Source: CAIOJG01 sp964477455 (GTDB lineage: Bacteria > Patescibacteriota > Patescibacteriia > Magasanikbacterales > GWA2-37-8). Taken from it: 11,545 nt of DNA. Positions 7,701 through 11,545 of this stretch are shown here, one piece after another. Positions within the stretch are counted from its first letter, which is position 1. Each line of letters opens with the position of its first letter. The stretch spans positions 1-11,545 of the forward strand of contig CAYZHG010000065.1 of assembly GCA_964477455.1 (NCBI GenBank), read 5' to 3'. Under the pieces are notes generated by a model. That model ran no database searches. It was not told where the DNA came from and worked only from the letters and a program-made list of their open reading frames with translations. A program made the position numbers and the translations under genes.

Positions 7701-9385
7701 GGAGCACCACCATTGCTACCTCCACCACTACTTGGAAAGAAATAAGCAATACTTCCTTGATTTAAAGTCAAATTGATAGCTGTTTTATCGGAAGTACCAA
7801 TATTTTCCATACGAGAAATCTTGGTATACCCAGCTTTATTGGCAGTAATATCAAAAGAATTATTGTCTGGCAAACCAGTGATAGTATAATTACCACTACC
7901 ATCAGTCGTTACCGCTGGTGAAGCATAGCCACCAGGAAAAACTTTGGCACTGGCCAAATTACTTCCACTGGCCGTTATTGTTCCAGAAATTGATCTACTT
8001 CCAGCGGAAACAGTATGAATTACAAAAGGACTAGATTTACAAGAAACAGATGAAGTGGCGTTTGGATTGGCACAAAAAAATCTAGAATTATCAGCCACAT
8101 CATTGGCGGCTAGATAATATTCTAAAGTTCCACCAGCGGCTGGTACCGAAGAAGTTGGGATTGAAAATGAAAATAAACCAGCGTCAGTAACCTTTACAGC
8201 TGAAACAAAAGATTCACTCACGGAAACATCTGTTCCGTAATAAAGTTTAAAATACTCGACTCCAGCAGGAGCATTGAATTGATCTGCGAAGGTTTGGTCG
8301 TCAACGATAAATGAATTTATTACCGCTAACGCTTGTTCTTTAGCCGTATGAACACCGATATGATCAATTTGTGGTTTATTAACATCGGCCACATTATCGT
8401 ATACCACTGTTGCAGGACTAGAAGAAACTATAAAAGGTGTCGTGGCTTGAACATAAATCCACGCGACATACTGTGTAGTGGTGGATAAAGGTGCATAAGC
8501 ACTATCGGTTTTTACAAATTGTGGCAATGTGTTGGTTGCAATACTATATTGATTGAACATACCAAATTGCATACAAGACATTCCAGCGCAAGCGGTACTA
8601 AGATTACTGGTAGTCAAATTGATAGTCGATGTAACTATATAAATCTTTGTATATTGATAGCCAGCAGGAGTGGAAGTTCCAGGATTCCAAGTGACCATAA
8701 AATCACGTCCATCCAAACCAAAACCAGTCGTATCGACATCAGTCAAAACCACATTGGATATTGATGAAGTTGCCGATGGCCCACCACCGCCACCACCCGC
8801 ACTAGCCAAAGCGGCTGTACTAGTTATTGTGAATTTTACAACGCTTAGTGGTGCGGCTGGATCACCGCCGTTTGAAGTTCCGGCTTCAACTTCCCAAACC
8901 AAATTTGTTAATGACTCCAAAGTACCACTAGCATTATTTACTCCTCTTAAAGAAATAGAAAAAACAGTATTGCTAGCATAGGCACTACCAATAAATCCAT
9001 AAAAAGCAGGACGTCCATCAGACAGAATTGTACTGCTCACCCCCGGTTGCCCAGGACCATACGCCAAACTAATTCCAGTTAATGACGTCGAGGAAGGAGA
9101 GCTGATATTAAATGGTACAATTCCAGCTGTAGTAGTAGGAAGAATAAAACGAATAATATCTGTAGGTGGTCCACCGGCGGCTAAATCTGCCGTAGTAGTA
9201 ACACTAAATACCCACTCAGTATTTGTAGCGGCAATAAGATTGTCAGTGTTATTTACTTTTGGTGAAATAGTAAATTTACCATTGGCACTGGTGCCAGCTT
9301 GTACATTTGAACTAAATAAAAAAACACCGAGACCAAATCCAATTAAAATAGGAAATAGCCACAGTGCTACTTTTTTTCTAAACAT
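1706..9385 (-). CDS. Giant secreted multidomain surface protein (Ig-like, carboxypeptidase-regulatory-like and FN3 modules)
   Basis: A single 2,559-residue open frame. Residues 1-30 are a Sec signal peptide (basic MFRKK, hydrophobic 6-26, likely cleavage after VQA). Layout by eye: beta-rich domain 31-195; Gly6 linker 197-202; FN3/Ig-like region 205-460; carboxypeptidase-regulatory-like module 464-545; four SbsA-like Ig (Big_5-type) domains at about 563-690, 714-820, 828-927 and 934-1045; Phe/Gly-rich spacer 1053-1092; second beta-rich domain 1098-1240; unassigned beta regions 1244-1445; further regulatory-like modules at about 1482-1573, 1576-1662, 1667-1750, 1755-1833, 1837-1912 and 1928-2008; a separate domain about 2020-2165 ending in FVDHFTDFMIA; FN3 at 2170-2256; Gly5 and Thr-rich linkers 2264-2307; two copies of a Lys-rich domain to the end. 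All 12 cysteines form six close pairs. I see no enzyme motif, LPXTG or C-terminal membrane helix. It is probably an adhesin, stalk or S-layer-like protein; the function is inferred from architecture only. Poor start context: ATG at 9385-9383 with no Shine-Dalgarno, but the signal peptide supports it. Confidence 0.9.
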   Translation of the reverse strand: MFRKKVALWLFPILIGFGLGVFLFSSNVQAGTSANGKFTISPKVNNTDNLIAATNTEWVFSVTTTADLAAGGPPTDIIRFILPTTTAGIVPFNISSPSSTSLTGISLAYGPGQPGVSSTILSDGRPAFYGFIGSAYASNTVFSISLRGVNNASGTLESLTNLVWEVEAGTSNGGDPAAPLSVVKFTITSTAALASAGGGGGGPSATSSISNVVLTDVDTTGFGLDGRDFMVTWNPGTSTPAGYQYTKIYIVTSTINLTTSNLSTACAGMSCMQFGMFNQYSIATNTLPQFVKTDSAYAPLSTTTQYVAWIYVQATTPFIVSSSPATVVYDNVADVNKPQIDHIGVHTAKEQALAVINSFIVDDQTFADQFNAPAGVEYFKLYYGTDVSVSESFVSAVKVTDAGLFSFSIPTSSVPAAGGTLEYYLAANDVADNSRFFCANPNATSSVSCKSSPFVIHTVSAGSRSISGTITASGSNLASAKVFPGGYASPAVTTDGSGNYTITGLPDNNSFDITANKAGYTKISRMENIGTSDKTAINLTLNQGSIAYFFPSSGGGSNGGAPHVMFSGPPDGMKGFPINQAIRVGFDQPLDSTAINSADTTDAASPIYLTTDDGTTKIAGSVLYCSNNTAPGCSALFSMDNNTILFTPTANLSTSTQYTLVIKEDIKNQSGLSIQGNRTGGGHKITFTTVSNNFSGVSSGQWQTNMNLGGQYLPPFVKSMSPAPGMSVAPNTSILIEFNQALNSETVTASNITLWNGATQISSGVTVSLDSNEKRFATLSHSALSAGEYEVRVNGAISSASGVPMRPDSISSAFSSKFKVSGSSDSTSPTIYPMLPNNSTSVSTNKIFEFGFNEQLAFSTVNNTNISLSRGATSESISTKYDSGKNSVFVVSDTALSPNTAYTVTFNGGVTDLAGNGVATTSYSYTTGAANTTTPALKEVRCDDYSCRIIFTKSMNHEGQDNATKWTSSILNTSNLVLERTAPSSAVISLSGKVLSYDAVGTALVVQGLSLTPSDSFRVTVSSSVKDISENLINTSNSNNIFNGKVEDSKTTFGQFGDVGMFGPPTAGFTGGTIGGGEFKPQGFGSFTADQFALGQADMAFAFNPLASADSNVFQVKFTPGVQMASGDQVVLTFPDGTDVSSAALDQQSPFYTDFNQYMAGTVTGSAITADTASNKVTITLGISGTPTVNDPVTIDLKKIVNPAVPKGPQTGGYTLGIKLVRSGAVLANKTSMPYFISAGGTNTLVVDVVAGANTSTPTSGANGTVYVHGGGPSGPMDKKITLTNGDVSQVEGSNGSSITYSNLANGCYFVGTDPFVTLGSSDYFGQMAPESVCLNGGETKTKWMLLTSASGGSTATLTVKMVDSNGDPYNFGGKDIDIFAGGPNKFVVKTLSSVSVAETNGYQLKLNANGHWFVGMGPAASKSTSGAKPASLGVMPPPSVDILVSNIASTPVLTSAVTTLPPSVSYSNGVVTFTFATANKAITGTVKDGSGTGLANVEVFAHAQGFGSPVFTQTNASGTFSLSVSDYGNYEIGAISDGMPPTTKNIELKNESGLKIYMEGKDVTSILNLTLNKASYTISGKVLNGNSDGVAYAPVFAVDASGNSVFGQTSIDGSYTLFVNNGTWNVRAELPPDKTDSCGAFIKTVTVSSASQANQNITSSNTSCSTLTGSVSVNSSALANVPLFIEEWDNTNNRPLAGGARKNSATDSSGNYSVNLGDGTYRLGTWDPIYGELSVTTTVSGSGTKDITVGELQTISFSFTGGTSAMNAFVELKNSTDSNKRLTKQINGLNTATTFSVPSGSTYNYFVNVFGIGNYNGSVVANSTTTINLGASNDFITVTGTVYVDSSTSTGKAGALVSFTNATTTVSAVTDDNGEYSIKIKAGSYSVSDSLSGYVPVQATSISFSTNTAAYDFGGSSPDQTSLKTAGYTIEGTVNSSLSVAMTSGYVWGINASSTVVTAQVNGDGTYSLPVTNGTWTIKAVGPRHVETSLAPVTVSGGNQTGKNITLTAADAGTNIPTSTTGMVAASTGGSINDSSASGIKLTAGAGVLDTGSGNVTLNFEKTFTAPDTANYSALGNATFNITATGDSTIKSLSGNAEIQLDYSAILASLPTSTSESDLKLVYYSPERGDYVPVEGGFTVDTSTNKITGFVDHFTDFMIAYSPSTEGVPTAPTGLTATVASASQINLSWTAVSGATSYTVYRSTDNVSYSSIATPTEVTYNNTSGLSASTLYYYKVTATNAQGEGASSSAASATTIAAAASAGGGGGSATVPTVITTTTVATSTLTTTTTVPVATTTIKSTTTTEVAKIEIVAPVVKVLVVTKPNSKVVMTLPSAVSYQPGTALKFTYKYKNESKKKVTVKIVRQMLDAKGKVMANVSANKTLKSSATFTGNISQNLAKNLKPGEYSIRVKIVGAKNKVLEENSFKFEVEKLKKKYFVLNKDVSSDSLITFDAKSLAKIKSNLVLPTNLQAKYNYLNDTELNQKIKMVRQLVSKEGKILETKTGKWTVKSGKSENQTFVQKLTEKLTAGVYMIRIQAYNQDGNSLLAENNLEFTVEFK
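1709..2374 (-). repeat. Tandem duplication of a Lys-rich C-terminal domain in the giant protein
   Basis: Residues about 2338-2432 and 2464-2559 align as two diverged copies about 125 residues apart. Shared landmarks in order: KIVRQ (2362-2366) against KMVRQ (2487-2491), a KGK/EGK turn a few residues later, K-x-x-KS, the L-x-x-G-x-Y-x-IR strand (LKPGEYSIRV against LTAGVYMIRI), and N-x-x-L-x-EN-x-x-FxVE at the end. Each copy looks like an Ig-type beta sandwich. Both are much richer in Lys than the Ser/Thr/Gly-rich rest of the protein, and they sit beyond the Thr-rich linker. That position and charge suggest the cell-proximal attachment part, which is inference. I cannot name a family. Confidence 0.75.
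2465..2575 (-). repeat. Thr-rich low-complexity linker in the giant protein
   Basis: Residues 2271-2307 contain 20 Thr in 37 positions, in runs of three to five broken by Val, Ala, Pro and Ser, directly after a Gly5 run (2264-2268). The segment separates the FN3 domain from the Lys-rich C-terminal domains. Thr/Pro linkers of this kind are extended, and in secreted proteins they are often O-glycosylated. Its role here as a stalk or hinge is inferred. The DNA is correspondingly simple (ACY/ACA repeats read on the minus strand), so it is a likely site of length variation between strains. Confidence 0.8.
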
Positions 9386-9447
9386 AGAAAACTAAATAAT
9401 TAATTAATTTTTGTTAAAGAATACCTAAAGTATTCAAGAACTTTTAT

Positions 9448-9477
9448 AGTATACACCAAAAACCTTTTCTTAAAAAA
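9448..9477 (-). promoter_or_regulatory. Candidate promoter of the giant surface-protein gene
   Basis: Read on the minus strand, TATACT (complement of 9448-9453) has five of six matches to the -10 consensus. It lies 62 bases upstream of the ATG and just past the tsf terminator. The best -35 at acceptable spacing (18 bases) is only a T-run, complement of 9472-9477. A promoter is needed here because a terminator closes the tsf transcript, but in sequence this AT-rich the exact hexamers are uncertain. It would give a leader of about 55 nt without a Shine-Dalgarno. Confidence 0.35.
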
Positions 9478-9491
9478 TTTTCTATGTGGAT

Positions 9492-9521
9492 AAAAAAAGA
9501 CGAGATATTATCTCGTCTTTT
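9492..9521 (-). terminator. Intrinsic terminator after tsf
   Basis: A near-continuous palindrome (9495-9507 with 9509-9521) folds with core GACGAGA/TCTCGTC (9499-9505 with 9511-9517, loop TATTA). On the minus strand it is followed at once by a run of seven T (complement of 9492-9498). It begins 11 bases past the tsf TAA. This is a textbook factor-independent terminator closing the rpsB-tsf operon, so the giant gene is a separate transcription unit. Confidence 0.92.
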
Positions 9522-9532
9522 AAAATTATTTT

Positions 9533-10405
9533 TTATTTCAATTGTTCCGCTACTTCATCCGCAAAATTCTTCACCACTTTTTCAAAACCTTCACCAAGTT
9601 CAAAGCGTGTGAAACGTACCAATGTGGCACCATTATCAGCCAACAATTTTTCAATTTTAATTTCTTCGTTTTTGATAAATGGTTGTTCAACTAAACAAAC
9701 TTCTGCGTAGTATTTATCCAATTTACCTTTAACGATATTTTCAATCATATTTTCTGGTTTGCCCTGTTGCTTGAGTTGGTCGACATAAATTTCTCTTTCT
9801 TTCTCAACCAAGGCTGGATCAATAGAAGTACGATCAAGACATTTTGGATTGGTAGCCGCAATATGCATTGCAACATCTGTACCAACAGTGGCATTGCCAC
9901 CTGCTAATTCCAAAATAATACCAATCTTTTTTCCATGTAAATATGTAGCCACCAAACCATCAGTTTGATAACGAACAAATCTGCGAACGGAAATTTTTTC
10001 TCCCATTTTTAAACCATGTTCACCAATCGCTTCAGAAACAGTTTCACCAGAAGCCAATTTTAGTGCGTTTAACGCAACTTCATCAGCTGGGTTTTCTTTG
10101 GCAACCATTTCAACTATTTCGTTGGCAAATTTAACAAATTCTTCACCACCGGAAACAAAATCGGTTTCACAGTTTACTTCTACCAAAGCGCCTACTTTAC
10201 TATCAGCACTTAAATAAGCAACCACAACACCCTCGCTGGCAACTTTATCGGCACGTTTTGCGGCCTTTAAAATTCCTTTTTTACGCAAAAGGTCGGCGGC
10301 TTTTTCCATGTCGCCGTCGGCTTCCATCATTGCATTTTTACAATCCATCATACCAGCGCCAGTGGCGGCGCGGAGTTTGGCGATATCAGCGGCTGTTATT
10401 GACAT
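9533..10405 (-). CDS. tsf: Translation elongation factor Ts
   Basis: EF-Ts is the cytosolic nucleotide exchange factor that releases GDP from EF-Tu so that EF-Tu can reload with GTP. The 290-residue product (E. coli 283) is complete. It shows the N-terminal UBA-like domain with the signature LRAATGAGMMDCKNAM (11-26), then the second family signature VNCETDFV (77-84), whose TDFV contacts EF-Tu. Later come HIAATNP (181-187) and GKPENMIENIVKGKLDKYY (215-233), which match the dimerisation-domain region of longer bacterial EF-Ts. It ends in QLK with a TAA stop. The ATG at 10405-10403 places the UBA domain at the usual distance from the start. No Shine-Dalgarno is visible in the AT-rich bases before it. 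The gene follows rpsB by 89 bp, the near-universal bacterial order, and is closed by a strong terminator. No pyrH or frr follows, although these are common next genes elsewhere. Confidence 0.98.
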   Translation of the reverse strand: MSITAADIAKLRAATGAGMMDCKNAMMEADGDMEKAADLLRKKGILKAAKRADKVASEGVVVAYLSADSKVGALVEVNCETDFVSGGEEFVKFANEIVEMVAKENPADEVALNALKLASGETVSEAIGEHGLKMGEKISVRRFVRYQTDGLVATYLHGKKIGIILELAGGNATVGTDVAMHIAATNPKCLDRTSIDPALVEKEREIYVDQLKQQGKPENMIENIVKGKLDKYYAEVCLVEQPFIKNEEIKIEKLLADNGATLVRFTRFELGEGFEKVVKNFADEVAEQLK

Positions 10406-10430
10406 ATAATTATATATAATGAATTTAAGT

Positions 10431-10490
10431 TGTCATCCTCGTTTAAACGTGGATCTACTTAGCACAGATTCCCATTTGCATGGGAATGAC
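10431..10490. repeat. 60-bp palindromic REP/MITE-like element between rpsB and tsf
   Basis: The ends are inverted copies of each other (GTCATCC at 10432-10438; GGAATGAC, the reverse complement of GTCATTCC, at 10483-10490). Inside lie a perfect 8-bp hairpin (ATTCCCAT 10468-10475 with ATGGGAAT 10480-10487, loop TTGC) and the palindrome CGTTTAAACG (10440-10449). The layout GTCATTCCC..GGGAATC..GATCC..GGATGACA is recognisably like a class of short dispersed intergenic repeats found in many bacterial genomes. Whether other copies exist here cannot be seen. Inside the rpsB-tsf transcript it would fold as RNA and could affect tsf expression or mRNA stability. Confidence 0.65.
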
Positions 10491-10494
10491 TATT

Positions 10495-11346
10495 TTAGAT
10501 GCTTGATTCTTTTGTCATGGCGCGACGTTCTTTTTTTACAACTGGTTTAGCACTAGCAGTTTTTGCTACTGGAGCGGATTCAGTTGCAGATTTTTCTACA
10601 TAAGTAGGTTTTACCTCTGCTTTTTTGAAGTCTTTTTCTAAAGTAATTTTATTTTTTTCCCAATCTGCTTTTCCTTCGTTTACAGCTTCAGCCATCAAAT
10701 CAGAAATAACTCTGATTGAGTTTACAGCATCATCATTAGCAGGAATAACAAAAGTTGCATCATCAGGATTTACATTTGTATCGCAAACGCCAATAATTGG
10801 TACGTTTGTGCGCAAACCTTCGTTTACAGCAGTCTTACAAACGCGCATATCAATGATAAACATTGCGTCTGGCATTTTATCCAAATTGGTCAAACCAGCC
10901 AAATAGCGATCCATTTTAGCTACTGATTTTACCAAATCAATCTGTTCTTTTTTAGTATATTTTTCAATTTCGCCACTTGCGATCTGTAATTTCAAACTCT
11001 TGTATTTTTTAATACGTTGTTTAGTTTCGTCAAAGTTAGTAAGCAAACCACCAATCCAACGTTCAGTCAAAAATGGCATTCCACAACTTTCTGCAGCTGC
11101 TTTTACCAACGGCTGAGCTTGACGTTTAGTGCCTACAAACAAAACTGTTTTACCAGTTGCAGCCAATCCTTTGACATAAGCCAAAGCTGTTTCCAACTGT
11201 TCTACTGTGCGTTCCAAATCAACGATATGAACACCATTACGAACGCCAAAAATATATGGCTTCATTTTAGGGTGCCAGCGTGATTTCTGATGGCCGAAGT
11301 GCATGCCGGACTTTAGCAAGTCCATCATGGATGGAATTTGTGTCAT
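10495..11346 (-). CDS. rpsB: Small-subunit ribosomal protein S2
   Basis: S2 is a late-binding protein of the 30S subunit and helps recruit S1 where S1 is present. The 283-residue product has the expected landmarks: LLKSGMHFGHQKSRWHPKMKPYIFG (10-34, first family signature region), VLFVGTKRQAQ (68-78), RWIGGLLTNF (96-105), the coiled-coil stretch with KYTKKEQIDL (129-138), LDKMPDAMFIID (155-166), and VPIIGVCDTNVNPDD and IPANDDA (182-207). E. coli S2 is 241 residues. The extra length here is a C-terminal tail (about 245-283) rich in Lys, Ala and Ser, which varies between bacteria and is likely disordered. The ATG at 11346-11344 follows an AAGGA four bases upstream and gives the normal N terminus. 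It is the first gene of an rpsB-tsf operon with a strong promoter and a structured leader. Confidence 0.98.
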   Translation of the reverse strand: MTQIPSMMDLLKSGMHFGHQKSRWHPKMKPYIFGVRNGVHIVDLERTVEQLETALAYVKGLAATGKTVLFVGTKRQAQPLVKAAAESCGMPFLTERWIGGLLTNFDETKQRIKKYKSLKLQIASGEIEKYTKKEQIDLVKSVAKMDRYLAGLTNLDKMPDAMFIIDMRVCKTAVNEGLRTNVPIIGVCDTNVNPDDATFVIPANDDAVNSIRVISDLMAEAVNEGKADWEKNKITLEKDFKKAEVKPTYVEKSATESAPVAKTASAKPVVKKERRAMTKESSI

Positions 11347-11350
11347 ATTT

Positions 11351-11355
11351 TCCTT
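11351..11355 (-). promoter_or_regulatory. Shine-Dalgarno of rpsB
   Basis: AAGGA on the minus strand, four bases before the rpsB ATG. It is the only clear Shine-Dalgarno match before any of the five starts in the window and supports the chosen rpsB start. The spacing is slightly short of the usual five to nine bases. Confidence 0.7.
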
Positions 11356-11357
11356 AT

Positions 11358-11416
11358 CTTCCCTGTTAAGGGAGTTATTGCCTCTTCGCTCTCACCCACC
11401 GAGTGGTCGGGGGAGG
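11358..11416 (-). promoter_or_regulatory. Structured 5' leader of the rpsB-tsf mRNA
   Basis: Between the promoter and the rpsB start lies a leader of about 100 nt that can fold locally. One hairpin pairs 11395-11400 (CCCACC) with 11405-11411 (GGT, bulged C, GGG) around a GAGT loop. CCTC (11381-11384) can pair with GAGG (11413-11416) to enclose it. A second hairpin, TCCCT/AGGGA (11360-11364 with 11369-11373, loop GTTA), sits five bases upstream of the Shine-Dalgarno. In E. coli and other bacteria S2 represses rpsB-tsf through the rpsB leader, so an S2-binding autoregulatory site is plausible. I cannot match a specific known leader motif. Confidence 0.4.
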
Positions 11417-11454
11417 AAAAAAAGTGAACGAATGAGTGATTAAAAGATGGTCGG

Positions 11455-11483
11455 ATTATATACTAACCTGGCTAAATAGTCAA
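11455..11483 (-). promoter_or_regulatory. Sigma-70-type promoter of the rpsB-tsf operon
   Basis: On the minus strand: TTGACT (complement of 11478-11483; five of six to the -35 consensus), a 17-base spacer, and TATAAT (complement of 11455-11460; exact -10). Transcription should start near 11447-11449, giving a leader of about 100 nt before the rpsB ATG. It is by far the best promoter in the window and fits a highly expressed ribosomal-protein operon. Confidence 0.85.
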
Positions 11484-11516
11484 GCATGATGTTCGATAGT
11501 AAAAAATATTTATAAA

Positions 11517-11545
11517 TGACAAGACCCTCGCTCGGACATCCACTT
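11517..11545. repeat. Possible partial dispersed repeat at the window edge
   Basis: The last 29 bases, read on the minus strand, include GTCCGAGCGAGGGTCTTGTC. This resembles a widespread class of intergenic repeat with the form GTCATCCTGAGCGAAG..GGATCTTGTC. Only one end is in the window, so neither its palindrome nor its boundary can be confirmed. No coding frame is supported here. Confidence 0.25.

Noticed and set aside
8670..8981. A 103-codon plus-strand open frame with a Pro run, and similar plus-strand frames across 2478-8981
   Set aside because: They are antisense shadows of the giant gene. The Pro run is the complement of its Gly6 linker, and none has a start context or family resemblance.
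1706..9385. UGA recoded as Gly (as in some CPR lineages)
   Set aside because: All genes stay open and well conserved under the standard bacterial code, with Gly encoded by GGN and stops TAA or TAG. Nothing requires recoding.
10409..10435. Internal promoter for tsf (ATGACA, 16-base spacer, TATAAT)
   Set aside because: The -10 box ends 3 bases before the ATG, so transcription would begin in or past the start codon. The ATGACA is the end of the palindromic element.
11517..11545. Start of a tRNA-Ser or tRNA-Leu gene (GATGTCCGAG resembles their 5' ends)
   Set aside because: The bases that follow on the minus strand do not form a D-loop, anticodon arm or TpsiC arm. A dispersed repeat fits better.

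Overview
The window carries five protein genes, all on the minus strand, so it reads right to left: rpsB (ribosomal protein S2), tsf (EF-Ts), a 7.7 kb gene for a 2,559-residue secreted multidomain surface protein, an rlmI-type 23S rRNA cytosine methyltransferase, and the first 77 codons of a glyceraldehyde-3-phosphate dehydrogenase cut by the window edge. I find no tRNA, rRNA, CRISPR array, transposase or phage gene. The DNA is AT-rich, genes are closely packed, and the standard bacterial code works throughout (the four complete genes end in TAA or TAG). Four of the five starts lack a visible Shine-Dalgarno sequence. An AT-rich genome, weak start signals and a giant Ig-like surface protein with poly-Gly and poly-Thr linkers suggest an uncultivated bacterium of the Patescibacteria/CPR type (Parcubacteria-like). 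That placement is inference from general character and is not based on a phylogeny.

Right end (10406-11545): a near-consensus sigma-70-type promoter (TTGACT, 17-base spacer, TATAAT) drives rpsB through a leader of about 100 nt. The leader can fold into hairpins and ends in the only clear Shine-Dalgarno of the window. rpsB and tsf are separated by 89 bp that hold a 60-bp palindromic element resembling dispersed REP/MITE-like repeats. A strong intrinsic terminator follows tsf, so the translation operon ends there.

Middle (1661-9480): the giant gene is its own unit, with a weak candidate promoter upstream and a strong intrinsic terminator downstream. The product has a Sec signal peptide, a beta-rich N-terminal domain, Ig/FN3-like domains, four SbsA-like Ig (Big_5-type) domains, a Phe/Gly-rich spacer, a second beta-rich domain, an array of carboxypeptidase-regulatory-like modules, one clear fibronectin type III domain, a Thr-rich linker and two copies of a Lys-rich C-terminal domain. 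Its only 12 cysteines fall in six close pairs, as expected for disulfide-stapled extracellular domains. No enzyme active site, sortase motif or C-terminal membrane helix is visible.

Left end (1-1660): rlmI and the truncated gap gene are separated by 145 bp that contain a 92-bp palindromic, cloverleaf-like element. Its 19-bp outer arms pair fully (with G-U pairs) only as plus-strand RNA, although both neighbouring genes are on the minus strand.

The genes do not form one pathway: translation and rRNA-modification functions and glycolysis flank a surface-protein gene. I see no defence or biosynthetic system. The observations most worth follow-up are the architecture of the giant protein (paired cysteines, duplicated C-terminal domain) and the two palindromic intergenic elements.
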